DNA from: Solen grandis
Lineage: Eukaryota; Mollusca; Bivalvia; Adapedonta; Solenidae
Assembly: GCA_021229015.1 (NCBI GenBank)
Contig: CM037790.1
Span: 55,834,361 to 55,898,360, forward strand
Length of the DNA stretch: 64,000 nt
Reading direction: 5' to 3'
Position 1 is the first letter of the stretch; each line of letters begins with the position of its first letter. The translations under genes and the position numbers were made by a program. Shown in pieces: positions 1 to 10,809 of this stretch. Under the pieces are notes generated by a model, which saw only the letters and a list, made by a program, of their open reading frames with translations, ran no database searches and was not told where the DNA came from.

Positions 1-950
1 GATATGGTTATATTACACGGAAAACAAGGAACGTCATGTGATAAATATGATTGCGCTCCGAAAACGTTATTTACAAAACTCGACGTTATTTTCAGAACGT
101 TCAAAACATTTAGGATGAAGAAATACAATTAATTAGGTGTATCACGAGTACAATCAGCTTCACTTTCCTTAAGAATGAAAGAAGAGTAAGAAAGACACAG
201 GCAAAACGGAAAATGTTTACCCAGCTGTTTGATACCAGTTTTATGTATTTTCATGTATGCAACTTAATATAATTATAGAACAACCACATATTTTTTTTTG
301 TAAATTCATTTGTAGGATAGAACGAAATAAACATGGAGAAGAAATGTTTTTAATAAAAAGATTGAAAAAAAAATGTTGTTTTTAACACAGGGGTTTGGCA
401 CGGAAGGGGGGAAGCGGCATAAAATAGTGATTTTATGCACCCTAACCCCTTTAAGGCCTTTACTTCCGCCTGAAAGTGTTTAAAGAAACTTTTAGTTACA
501 AATACATTGTTATTCATAACATAAATTCCTCCAAATATATCAACACATGAAACATTGACTCACTATATTAATTTTTTGGAATTAAAACAGCAATACTTAA
601 CAATGTACTTACCAACTTTTGTTCCGAATCATACTGAATAATTGACATATCAAGTAAAAAAAAAAGTTAGGTTCTTGGAATTAGTTAGTTAGTTGTCTAA
701 ACAACTAACGTATTATCAGAATAAATAAATAAATAAATAAATAAATATTCAATAACATCTGGTTCAGGTATATTAAAAGGCGAATTTGTTCTTGAAACGA
801 TTTCAGAACAAGTTAAAATATGTATAAAAAATATATAAATATGTATCAAACTTACAAGTAAATGAATATGAAGTATGACACCCATAAACATAAAGTGTTT
901 CATGTAAAATTTACTAACTCAAAAGAGTAGTGTTTTTTTTTCTTTCTTTC
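1..950. other. AT-rich intergenic sequence, no gene seen
   Basis: I see no coding signal on either strand. The stretch is AT-rich, with short homopolymers and an (AAAT)n run at about 719-746. The only notable composition change is a short CT-rich run near 938-955. Confidence 0.6.
719..746. repeat. (AAAT)n microsatellite
   Basis: About seven uninterrupted AAAT/ATAA units are directly visible. No function is implied. Confidence 0.9.
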
Positions 951-954
951 TTTC

Positions 955-1060
955 TGGGCTTTTTAGGGATTTTACTTCTGGTTTAGGCAAGATTCGAACC
1001 CACAACCTTCAGCTTCGAAATCTACATTATCATTGAGACTAGCAGGGCGTTTGGTACGTA
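955..1060 (-). repeat. tRNA-derived SINE head, remnant
   Basis: Read on the minus strand, the stretch contains GGGTTCGAATCTTGCC near 990, a good pol III B-box (GGTTCGANTCC-like), within a tRNA-like context. The same ATCCCT...GATTCGAACC arrangement recurs at 46.1 kb. No full cloverleaf can be drawn, so I call it a SINE remnant and not a tRNA gene. Confidence 0.5.
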
Positions 1061-1604
1061 TATGCTTTTAAATAATACATGTACTATAAAATCCATATGT
1101 TTTACTTCGAAAACCGACGATGGTTCTTAGATGCCTAGGGTTAATATTGCAAGGAATTAGATAGATATGTTGCTTTCGGAATAAATGACAATATAAGAAC
1201 ATATTCTACTTACTTTTGTATAACCAAAAAAAAATAATCTCGTAAACAATCAGGAAATAATGATTTCACATGTTATGCTTGTCACATATGCTATGTTTAC
1301 ATAAGTAACGGCAGATAATCTACATGCTGAAAAAATGTAATTATTGTAACCAATGACCCGTACTTGTGCCAAAGAAGGAGAGGTTCTTTCGTTCTATATT
1401 GACTTCAGCAAATTGTTAATGTCTTGTCCCCCAAACAACATTGAAGTGAACAGAACAGAACATGCCCTTATTTCACCTAGGTACCATACAAATACAGCAT
1501 GGGGGACTTGTTATTTTGCTCCTTTAAAGTCCGATCATTGAAGTTAAAGTACAGTTTTCAATCGTAATAATTTGCATGATTTGGGTATGAAACTCCTCGA
1601 GGGA

Positions 1605-1672
1605 AGAATTTTCATGACCATAATACTAGGCAAACAGTACTGGTCCAACACATGAACCGTTGAGAGGGATTA
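1605..1672 (+). repeat. SINE 3' tail fragment
   Basis: The sequence GAGAGGGATTATAAGTTGTA, preceded by AGTACTGGTCCAACACA, matches the 3' part of the SINE copies at 59.5 kb and 58.25 kb, and more distantly the one at 10.4 kb. The tRNA-like head is missing here. Confidence 0.6.
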
Positions 1673-1689
1673 TAAGTTGTAAGAACTTC

Positions 1690-2785
1690 TTTCGCGTCGA
1701 CGTATTATTAATAGATTTGAACTATGATCTGACTGACAACATTAGACACAATATCATGTTCACATGTTAATGCAGTGTTAATTGTGGTAGTTGTAAGAAG
1801 ATACAAATAGTTCTAATATAAGACATTCATTTTAGTCAAATACATCATATAAAATTTATTTTATTCTGTATTACAATAACTATAGATGCAGAAGTGCAGA
1901 AGTGATGTAAGGGAGACAATACAATATTTATTTTGCCGTCAGGCAGAAGTAATCTTGATTTACTTCCCTTATTCTCCTTATACTAAAAAAAAAAGGAAAA
2001 AATCAACATCAACAACGAAAACAGTATTACATGAGTATTTGTGTAAAAATTATCTAAGTTGATAATTGAAATACATGTACCATACTTGTAGTTGAGCAAC
2101 AACAGGTAAAATCATAAGCAGCACCAGTGATAGCAATACCTTTGTCCGTACTGCCCAGTAGGAACAATTCATGTGCTGGATTATTCCGACGCCTCGACAG
2201 TACTTCAGGGGGAGCTCATTCGGATAGAACAATACATAAACTGACTGTTTTTACGGTCAAATGTGCTCTGCAGTTAACAAGTAATTAGTTTTTGTTGATT
2301 TTCTTTTGTACTATCAACCCATCTACAGAGCGCCTCCATGACGTAGAGTTATCTGTTAATAGAAGGTGACCTTATACCCGGCGCATTGTTTCTCTCTACG
2401 ACTCAATATCCTTTAAATATTTAAACCTAATTCATATCTCTCGTTAAACGCCATTAAACAAATACGAAATAGGAAATATATGTCTCAGCTTACGGATTGT
2501 GTATTGGGCTGAGAAAAGACGGACATCTGTATTGAACATTGTGTATCGAAGAACAATAACTCTGATGAGCGTAGGTATTTTTCTTGTACCCCACAATCAA
2601 ACGGTCCATTGTCACTAATGATCGCGCGCTTCGATAATTGCCAAATATGGACCGTTTTATTTATTTTATCTGCAGAACTATATCACGATTATAGTGGGAC
2701 GGAGTGTGCATGTGTGGTACCCGAGACTCGGGGAGTTGGGCCGGGTGGACAGGGGGTATTTAAGCATATTCTCGTACCGTTTATT
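1690..2785. other. intergenic, no gene seen
   Basis: Short ORFs exist on both strands, but none shows a recognisable domain, splice context or conserved motif. Confidence 0.5.
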
Positions 2786-2790
2786 TACAG

Positions 2791-2822
2791 CAGGGTCTCT
2801 TTACAGTATTAAAGAGACCCTG
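2791..2822. other. perfect 13-bp hairpin
   Basis: CAGGGTCTCTTTA (2791-2803) and its exact reverse complement (2810-2822) flank a 6-base loop. It lies just outside the left TTAA of the MITE at 2838. It is not followed by a T-run typical of a terminator, and its role is unknown. Confidence 0.85.
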
Positions 2823-2837
2823 TTTACAGGTATTTAA

Positions 2838-3072
2838 CCCTTTCCCTCATAGAGGATACCATGAAAAGACCTATGCGAACAACATAAAACCAGATCAGCC
2901 TGCGAGTAACTCGCAGGCTGATCAGGTTTTATGCTGTTCGCTGCTCCTCAGTGGTCTGGAAATGAGGACTTTGTCATTAAATTTGGTAAGGTTTAACTGT
3001 GGTTTTTCCGCAGATCAGGCTTTATGTGGTACCTATTGAGTGCGTCAAAATGAGTCTATGTGAGGGAAAGGG
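2838..3072 (+). mobile_element. TTAA-flanked MITE, copy 1 (piggyBac-like)
   Basis: This is a 235-bp non-autonomous element bounded by TTAA at 2834-2837 and 3073-3076. Its termini are inverted: CCCTTTCCCTCATA at the left and TGTGAGGGAAAGGG at the right. Near one end is a strong internal palindrome (about 2888-2941) whose arms read GCATAAAACC..GATCAGCCTGCGAG and its complement. There is no coding capacity. The TTAA target and CCC-starting ends are what the piggyBac superfamily uses, so mobilisation in trans by a piggyBac-type transposase is inferred. Five more copies lie in this window. Confidence 0.85.
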
Positions 3073-3108
3073 TTAATATATCACTGTAATATCTCCTTAG
3101 ATAGGGCT

Positions 3109-3310
3109 GTCGATCTCGGTAGAGGAGCGGTTAGAGTGTCCGCACAGGAAGCTGGGGGTCGTGGGCTCGATTCCTAGCAGCGACATACCTAAGTCGCTGA
3201 AACAAACAGAATTATAAAGGTTTTCCTAGGACTTTGTAAACGTCAAAATAATCGCAAGATTTAGTCATCTCCTAACTCAAATAACCGGGAGGTTTCGAAT
3301 GCCACAAGAA
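3109..3310 (+). repeat. tRNA-derived SINE
   Basis: The head carries a D-arm/A-box-like stretch (GGTAGAGGAGCGGTTAGAG near 3115) and a good B-box (GGGCTCGATTCC near 3168), about 50 bp apart as in pol III type 2 promoters. A non-tRNA body of about 120 bp follows. The body does not match the tail shared by the 10.4, 58.2 and 59.5 kb copies, so this is probably a different SINE family. Confidence 0.65.
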
Positions 3311-3319
3311 ATATTGTTT

Positions 3320-4290
3320 TCCTTTTACACCTTTATTTCACTAATGAATGATTTATTAAACAAATTAAATTTCATTATGAGAGAAAAGGAAAGGAAAAAG
3401 ATATAACTTAGAGAATTTGTTATAAAATAGTTATTTTTTTTTGTTTTTTTTTTTTGTTGATGTGTGTGTTTTTTTTCTCTTTTTGTTGTTTTTGCCTCTG
3501 AATGACTGAGGTGGCATATGAAATCTATAAACATAATAACTTCTGTGAATACCAGTTCAACCTGGAACCTCCTCTGAAAGAAAGAAAAACAGAAAAAAAA
3601 ACAACAACAACAAAACACCTGTATATAAAATGACCACCACACCTCGCCCCTGTCCTTCCCACGTTGAACGGTTGAACGTGGGTATGTTTAAAGAAACCAT
3701 AGCACAATCCGTAGACCCCTGGCATGCCCTACCGTGTGGTTGAGAATATGAGACTTCTGAACGTAAGTAATATTTGTATCTATCAAATTTTAGAATTTGT
3801 GTATTTATTACAGTGTCAACGTCCAGACGATCGTTGTTTTGCATCATTCTTCATGTCATTTACCTTTTAATCAATATTGCTTTGTAGAAACATATTCTGC
3901 ATGGCAAGGACATATGCAGCATATGTTGTTGTATATGACTATGAGCATGGTAACTAAAGGTAATTGGCAACATTCTAATTTTATCGGATGCAGATTGTTA
4001 TCAGGTAGTTTATCAATATTTGTTATCATTATACATGTGTTGGGGTACTTGAGTAAAGAGTTAAAAGTTTTAATAACATGGTTGCAGTTTCACTTCTTTT
4101 GCGTAGTTATTAGACTATTATTGATTAAAAACTAAATGATTACGTGCAGATAATCGTATGCTTGGTACCTTCACTGTGAATTGTAATTCTAATTTCTTTT
4201 TTCCAAGAATGTAAATGTTCATATCCATAGTCTCTCTCAGTCTCATTAAAACCATGTCCTAATTACGCTAGCTAGATAAGATCTAATGAC
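3320..4290. other. intergenic low-complexity sequence
   Basis: The stretch contains T-rich and A-rich runs (3430-3500, 3590-3615). ORFs overlapping on both strands here are made of these runs and show no domain. Confidence 0.55.
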
Positions 4291-4298
4291 ATCACATT

Positions 4299-4496
4299 AA
4301 AGGTCGTCTCAAATTGAACTTTGATTAGCCAATCAAATATTCGGCTTCAAAATATTTGGGTATAACTTAGCTGATATCACCAAGGTATTTCGATTATCAA
4401 ATTCAAATTGTTTTGAAACGCGCATTCTGAATGGACAATTTCGATATTATTTTCTTCTTTATATCCATGAAATAAGGTCGACTTGAGACGACTTTT
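4299..4496. mobile_element. small MITE-like inverted-repeat element
   Basis: The left end AAAGGTCGTCTCAA (4299-4312) and right end TTGAGACGACTTTT (4483-4496) are inverted copies with one mismatch. They enclose about 170 bp of AT-rich non-coding DNA. TCAC occurs just outside both ends and may be a target-site duplication, but this is weak. The superfamily is unknown. Confidence 0.45.
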
Positions 4497-4645
4497 CACG
4501 GGATGTTGTCAGAACTCCGTAGTGTCGATTATCGGAGCGAAAACAGCTGATTATAGTCATTCTCTTAAAGCAGCTCTTATTTGTTTGTATCAATTTAGTA
4601 GTATTGATAAATACCAGCTGCATTTATCTTCAGATCTGACCGGAA

Positions 4646-6525
4646 ATGACGTCACAGTATAAGAGTCGCCCAAAGCTTGCGGGGAAGACGAAATGTTCAG
4701 TCTGCCAGGAGATAGTCCGGGGCGTTAAACAGCTTGCGTGTGAGCACACTTTCTGCGAGACTGTGTTAACCAACAGCTGGACCGGTTAACAACTCTTCTG
4801 GAAGCACGTGAGGAAATTACTATCGTCTGTCCCTATTGCCGGGAATTTTTCCACTCATCTGTTGCTGTGAAGCGAGATGGATCAAGGACCGTCACCAGTA
4901 GAAGGAGAGGTGTTGCTGATCAGTCATCAGTACGGAAGTCGATGACCGCAGCGATAAGTCACAGGAATACGCACACAGATCGGAAGTCGGAAAGATGTCA
5001 GCCATGCGCAGAAGGTGCAACTTATGCAAATGCAAGCTTTTGGTGCCAACACTGCGGTGAATATCTGTGCTCGACTTGTGCCTGGTATCACAAGAGTATG
5101 AAGATGTCAAAATATCACATCGTGAAGACGCTGCAGGATAAGGAAAGGTACGGCTCTGTCAAGGCCAAGGTCACGGCATTCGCCATGCCCACCACTCACC
5201 GGGAAAGCAAGTCTGCTGGCCAACAGCAAACGAAACCAATGAATTACCACTGCGAACCTTGTAAACAAAACAAGAAAACTCGAGATGCTTCTTTCCTGTG
5301 TGATACCTGCAAAGAAAAGCTATGCAAAGATTGTTCCCATTGCCATCGATCAATGAAAGTGTCCAAAACACATAAACTTATAGCGTTACAAGAAGTTCTC
5401 GAAAAACAAGACACCAACTTCAGCCTTGGTATGAAATGCGAAAGACATAATGACGAAATTCTCAGCCTATACTGCAAAAGATGCCGGACCTCTTGTTGCT
5501 CCATCTGTGCCATTACTGCACACAACAACTGTGGGAAGACATTTAAACTGGAAACAGCAAGACTAAAAGATGCTGAACCTTCTAAATCCGGTATTGAGAA
5601 AAACAATAAACAGAGTTTGTCCTCAGGTGGCGCCATAACACGATCCGTGTCATTTGACGCAAAATCTGTTGTCAAGTCATCAGGAAAGCCTGCTTCCCAA
5701 CTGATACCGAAAAAAAGAATGCTAAATAGCAAATCCAGGCTAAACGTCTGTCCTTCACACAAAGAGGACTGGGTTATTTCCTTGGCAGTTTTGACCAATG
5801 GCGACATTTTACTGGTCGAGCTTTATTCCACGGTACTGAAGTTGATCAACTCTACGGGAGAACTCTTGTCCACGTGCTCGTTTTACGGTGACCCGTGGTC
5901 TGTGGCTGTACACAACGACACTCAGGCCGCTGTCACTTTCTCTGACCGAAGCCAGTTACAGCTTATCAATATCAACCGCACAGGTCTCCATCCAGGGAAG
6001 AAATTCTACTCGAGACACAAATGTCTCTCTGTCTGCTTTGCCAAAAGTATCATTGCGGCATCATGCTGGGAAGGCTGCATCCATCTTTTTAACATGTCTG
6101 GTTCCGAGCTTTACTCAGTAGCCAAGGACCACTGCGGCAATCCCTTGTTTAGTAATCCAGAATTCATTGCCGCCGACAGCACGGGAACCAGGTTATATGT
6201 CAGTGATTACAAGAGGAATACCGTGACAGCTCTGAACATGTCGCCAAGTAAGATTGAGAGCAAACCGGCTTTTGTATTTTCCGACAAGGACCTCATAGGA
6301 CCAAAAGGGGTGATAGTCGACAAGCAAGGGGCCGTGTATGTATCCGGAATGTCGAGTAGGAACATCTACAGGATAGGGCCTTCAGGGGAGATAATCCAGA
6401 TTCATCGGCGTCCGGAGGACCTCGACTATTATGAGGCTATCGGTATATCTTCTGCAGGGGATAAACTGTTTGTGTCGGCGTATGAAGACGACACAATCAT
6501 AGTTTTAACACTGCAAAAATGGTAG
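4646..6525 (+). pseudogene. TRIM-like RING/B-box/NHL-type protein, frame broken in the RING
   Basis: Probable E3 ubiquitin-ligase-type protein of the TRIM superfamily. The likely start is the ATG at 4646. It encodes the first half of a C3HC4 RING: CSVC, then CEHTFC with the second ending at 4756. One base is then missing near 4757-4759. The following frame resumes with DCVNQ and reaches VCPYC, the last RING cysteine pair, then stays open to the stop at 6525. Counting codons from 4867, three B-box-like zinc modules follow: C44/C47/C60/C63/C68/C71/H84, C129/C132/C145/C148/C153/C156/H169, and a B-box2-like C191/H194/C203/C206/C211/C214/H219. The C-terminal part (about 290-552) has short beta-strand repeats such as LTNGDILLVE, like an NHL/six-bladed propeller. 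I see no strong coiled coil. No intron is needed. With only one lesion in 1.9 kb, either an assembly error or a very recent pseudogene fits; otherwise translation from a downstream start would give a RING-less protein. Confidence 0.8.
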
Positions 6526-7430
6526 TTCTCCGACGTATCACGGGCATCAGTTTAGAAGTGTTCGGCGTTCTCCTCAAGATCAGAATAGAAAAATAGTATA
6601 GGACAAATCCATAATCCATGACGTCCCAGTCTTCATTCAATACATATGTACAACATAATTATGTTCTTGTTATTAAGAGACAGCCGAGGCTATAGGCACG
6701 GCCGTACTCAGCACGGCGACCGTGTTTTTTTCTTCCTACAGCACGACCGTCGTATCGGTAGACACATCCGCGTTGCTGAATTAAAGAGTTACAAATTAAA
6801 ATGGTTTAAATCTTGCCCTGTCTGAACGGATAGTTAAGAGACATTTAATTTGTTATCAAGACATAATTGCATTTCCCTTCCTCCTTTAGAGAATTCTTCT
6901 TTTATTATTATTCATTTGATGAGATGTTCAAATGAGGCGATAAACGTCTTTTTCATCGTCAGATACCCACGCTCGATTGATTGATATCTTTATCATGATG
7001 TCATGAAATGGAATGAAATAAGTCAATCTTGGGTTTCCGACGATGCATCTCATTACTCATAGAATATCATCGATGTCAACTAACACGTGTTTACAGGAAG
7101 CTTGCGATACTCCGTGGAGCTAATTCCCGTGCACGGTATCCCCATTGAGGTTCTTTACCAGTGTCGATGCGGATTATATTGTTTTACATTAGACACACAG
7201 AGGGGGACGCTACCTCACTTTAAGTCCAGTAAATTGATATTCATCAAGTCAGGACTTAGTAATTTACTAAATTTTAATTAGTCCGTGAAATAATGGATTT
7301 TCCTTTGCTAGACTGTGTAACATATGAGATACAATATTATATGAGCATACAGAAGCGACCCTTGGTTTATCAAGGGTCAGTATGTAAAGAGTTAAGAGAG
7401 AGAAAAAATATCGGTTTCCCAAACAAAACG
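6526..7430. other. downstream flank of the TRIM-like gene, no further gene seen
   Basis: Non-coding and AT-rich. No clear AATAAA lies close behind the stop at 6525, so the transcript end cannot be placed. Confidence 0.45.
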
Positions 7431-7431
7431 A

Positions 7432-7675
7432 TTATCCGAGTAGTACATTTTCCCCATATATGTCTTATGTTTCCCTACCTGTCCTCGGAAGATCCGAGTA
7501 GTCCCGTCCTCGGAATAACTGAGTAGTCCATGGTTTCCCCACCTGTCCTCCAAATATTGGAATATTCAATGGTTTTCTCACATGTCCGCGGAATATCCGA
7601 AGGTCCATGTTTCTCCACCTGTCCTCGGGGTATCCGAGTAGTCTTATATTTTCCCCACCTGTCCTCGGAATGTCG
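7432..7675. repeat. degenerate minisatellite, about 49-bp unit
   Basis: About five diverged units share the core CCCCACCTGTCCTCGGAATA followed by TCCGAGTAGTCC (seen around 7480, 7540, 7590, 7615 and 7660). The short ORFs here on both strands are translations of this repeat. Confidence 0.75.
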
Positions 7676-7799
7676 CAGTTTTACTGTATATGGATGTAAT
7701 AATGGCTTTGACAATAACACTGCCTAAAATATTGTCAGTTTCTGACAAATTAAACTAGAGATTAAACTTTGTGTTAATTCTTTCTTTTGTAAAACCAAT

Positions 7800-9720
7800 T
7801 TTGTATAAGCGATACTATTCCGTTTTTCCCCATTATTCACATATAATATGTTAAAGGTAATATATCTTTCTAATGTATTTTTTATTATCTGTATGTAATA
7901 TTTTTAAGCAGTATTTAATGATATTGTACAATATTGTAGCACATTTATGTTTATTTGTAATTCTTGACTACAAGTTAGCAAACAAGACAATATCATCTGC
8001 ATATAATATTAGGAATATTTTAAACATTTGAATATCAGTTCCGTTAATCCCGCTCGTAATATATACTCGTATATCCTCTAAATCATTTAAAACATGGAAA
8101 AAAAGGAGATAAACATTCACCTTGTCTTACGCCTTAGATACAGTCAAAACTATTACTTATTGTATTTAAATGCTGAACTCTAGACTTGATACACGTATAT
8201 ATTGACCTTACAATGTTTAGAATATTACCCCTTAACCCTCGTTTGATTACTTTTGACCATAGGTTACCCCTATTCACGTAATCAAAAGCTTTACTGAAAT
8301 CAATAAATACACAAAATAAACATTTTCCATTATTTAACATATGATTAATAAGACCATGGAGTACAAATATATTGTCAGTGGTTCCCATATTTGACCTGAA
8401 TCCTACCTGTGCTTTAGTATATACAGTCGAAATCCTGGGGATCGGCGTTTTATTTCGAGTAAGGCATGTATTCGAATAAACCAAATCACGTCGACCGTTG
8501 GAACAAAAGTCCATCCATGCATACGTCAATAACAAAGATACATGCATACATTTATCAGGTGTGACTTAATCACATGCGACTACACGTATCCAATATCAAC
8601 GTCGTCTTGAAAACAGCAATGGATATTTTAACACCATTCATCTATTTCTGCAGGAAAAAAAACTACATGTATCAATATCAACATATCTAAATGTTCATTT
8701 AAAAAAGGATGCAATCGTGGTCTGCTTGTTACACTTGTTTAATTCTTCCTTTCCAAGCGTATCCGAAATACGTTTCGCATACCTAAAAAATCATCGCCTT
8801 TATCTTTACACAAACATCCAATCAATTAACAACTTATGGAAACTGTAAGCGGCCGTCTCCCACCCATTTCGGTAATTAATTGACGTTTGCACCTTTCCAT
8901 TGTTTGTTTTCAAAATGTCGCCGGTAATTAATGTTCGTCAGCGACTTCGGATAAGGAGGTGCGAAACTCTTACGAATTTATTGGCACGGACCGAAATATC
9001 TTTTCGGATGAGGCCAGGTATTCGAATGGCACAAATTTGAATAACCCAGATATTTTCATATAGAAATAAGAAGGAGAGTGATTGGGACCAACGAAGTGTT
9101 TCGAATGACGCCGGGTATTTGAATGAGAGGTGGTGGAGTAACTGGGGTTCGACTGTACATTATAGTTTTCAGCCCTTTTACATAAACGATTATTTATTAC
9201 CTTTCTTATGAAATGAAATTAAATAATAATTATCCTATGGACCACGACGGAGGTTAATAACACATTTCAAATATCTTATTGAATAATTATAAAATATATG
9301 GTAAAAGAACATGTTTACCATGTATAAAAAATTCATTTAGATATAGATCCGGACCACCACTTTTACCACTCTTTAACTGGTTTATAAATTTCAGCAATTC
9401 CTCGTGTGAAAAGGGGATATTCAATTATGAGAACATAGTATCAAGTTCATTATTTTCATATCTGTTAAAAAAGTGTATAATCTTCGTTTGTTGTAAAGAA
9501 TATATCGTTAGGATTATTTACTGATTTAAAGTTTTGTTCGAATGTACTAAGTGAGATGTTATTGTTTTTAATACCGGCACAATTTTGTAACATTTTCAAT
9601 ATAACTTTGCATTTTTAGTCTTCACGTTAAGTAATTTCTGCGTTTTAACGCTTGTCATATTCAAATTTAGCCGAACGTATACATGATTTATATTGTGACC
9701 CTTTGCTTTATTCTATTAAC
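7800..9720 (-). mobile_element. decayed CR1/L2-like LINE fragment, split by a MITE
   Basis: On the minus strand the pieces line up with the LINE at 48-50 kb. In order they are: SVNNPNDIFF (about 9540), an NEFFIHGKHVLLP block (about 9300), ENYNVY at the MITE junction, GFRSNMGTTDNIFVLH and FIDFSKAFDYVNRGNLW (about 8290-8400), GVRQGECLSPF (about 8120), LYADDIVLFAN (about 8000, catalytic motif intact) and YNIIKYCLKIL (about 7920). Several stops, frameshifts and at least two internal deletions make it non-functional. It encodes RT but no visible endonuclease. The MITE at 8424-9155 sits inside it. Confidence 0.85.
8424..9155. mobile_element. TA-flanked MITE inserted in the LINE (pogo/Tc1-like ends)
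   Basis: A 732-bp element begins CAGTCGAAATCC and ends with the inverted form GGGGTTCGACTG. It is flanked by TA at 8422-8423 and 9156-9157. Removing it plus one TA rejoins the LINE reading frame exactly (ENYNV before, YTKAQVGF after), which matches the homologous EEYNIYIEAQAGF of the 48-kb copy. Internally there are repeated ATTCGAAT-type motifs and no ORF. TA duplication and CAG ends fit Tc1/mariner-pogo-type non-autonomous elements; the exact family is inferred. Confidence 0.85.
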
Positions 9721-10235
9721 ATCCGAGTTATCTCACCTGTATTGATTTAATGCTATATAATGATAATGTATATAATGTTAGATAATGTATACGCTTCGAC
9801 ACGGTGATATGATACTTATCAGTATGGAATAGGTTTTAAATTTGGCCATATAGCCGCATAATCGAAAGGGTTTTAATACTTGGTTAACGGACCTTGCAAG
9901 TAACACGATTTATTAAAGCTCAGAAAAAAGTTTTTGGAAGATGTTTTAAGATCTTAAAATATTCAGATGTAAGCTACATACAGTCCAGTTGAAAAATCAA
10001 TGAAACCGCAGTTTAATAATAAATATTACAGCATAATGTAGAAAGTGTTAAAAACACACAAACACTATACATATGGCCGTATCGGACATGTCTAATTTAC
10101 GGTTCTAGTATGTATAGTGCTTAAAATGGGTAAATTTAACTGAACACTGTTGCTTGTTTACGTTGGAAATATAAATTAAAGCATTGTAAATATATATTTA
10201 ATTATACTCATACGTTACGTTATCAAAGGAAATAT
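9721..10235. other. AT-rich intergenic sequence, nothing recognised
   Basis: No coding or repeat structure was recognised on either strand. Confidence 0.5.
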
Positions 10236-10239
10236 CCAA

Positions 10240-10480
10240 AAGGTGCCTGAATATTGGTATAGTGGTAACGCGCTTCGCTTGTCACCAATGCGTCGCGGGT
10301 TCGATTCCTGGTCACGTACGTAAGAGGGTACAGTGGTCGCCCGCCCAGACACGTGGGTTTTCTCCGGGTTCTCCGGTTTCCTCCCACAGTAATGACCACA
10401 TACGCCGCCTCCAGAGCCATCGAGGGTAATTAATATAAGTTGTGAGAACTTGTTTTGTAATTGATGGGAAATAATAACAA
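10240..10480 (+). repeat. tRNA-derived SINE with conserved central domain
   Basis: The A-box region (TATAGTGGTAACGCGC, about 10257) and B-box (GGGTTCGATTCC, about 10297) form a pol III promoter. They are followed by GTGGGTTTTCTCCGGG and GGTTTCCTCCCACA, which resembles the central domain shared by widespread metazoan SINEs (I believe of the MetaSINE type; family name from memory, not checked). The 3' tail TATAAGTTGTGAGAACTTGT is shared with the copies at 1.6, 58.2 and 59.5 kb. Confidence 0.8.
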
Positions 10481-10761
10481 TCGGGAAGATAGTAAATACC
10501 GGGACCTGTAACTAAATCCCGTACCAAGTGAAAAACCTTAACAATGCTGAAATGTTTTGTAATCATTGTCTTTGTTGTTGTTGATGATGGCTTTACAACG
10601 TTAACAAAAAAAAATGTGATAGGTTTGAAAAACTAAAAAAAAGTCATTTTATGAATCTGTTACTTGTATTAACTGGTAAAGATGATAACAAGATTCAAAA
10701 TGTGCAAGTCCTCTATCATTATTAAAAATAAAATCTGTGCTGAAAGGTTTTGTTATCATTG

Positions 10762-10806
10762 TCTTTGTTGTTGTTGCTGCTGCTGCTGCTGATGATGATG
10801 ATGATT
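10762..10806. repeat. compound trinucleotide repeat (GTT/GCT/GAT)n
   Basis: Consecutive GTT, GCT and GAT triplet runs. The ORF through it (poly-Val/Ala/Asp) is a by-product of the repeat. Confidence 0.9.
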
Positions 10807-10809
10807 TTT

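Noticed and set aside
3325..3847. Overlapping minus-strand frames of 66-105 codons
   Set aside because: Composed of homopolymer-derived Phe/Lys/Val runs without domain content.
5244..5807. 187-codon antisense open frame within the TRIM-like gene
   Set aside because: Shadow of the plus-strand coding sequence, which has clear zinc motifs.
10240..10320. Possible tRNA gene
   Set aside because: A- and B-boxes are present, but no acceptor stem closes and a SINE body follows directly.
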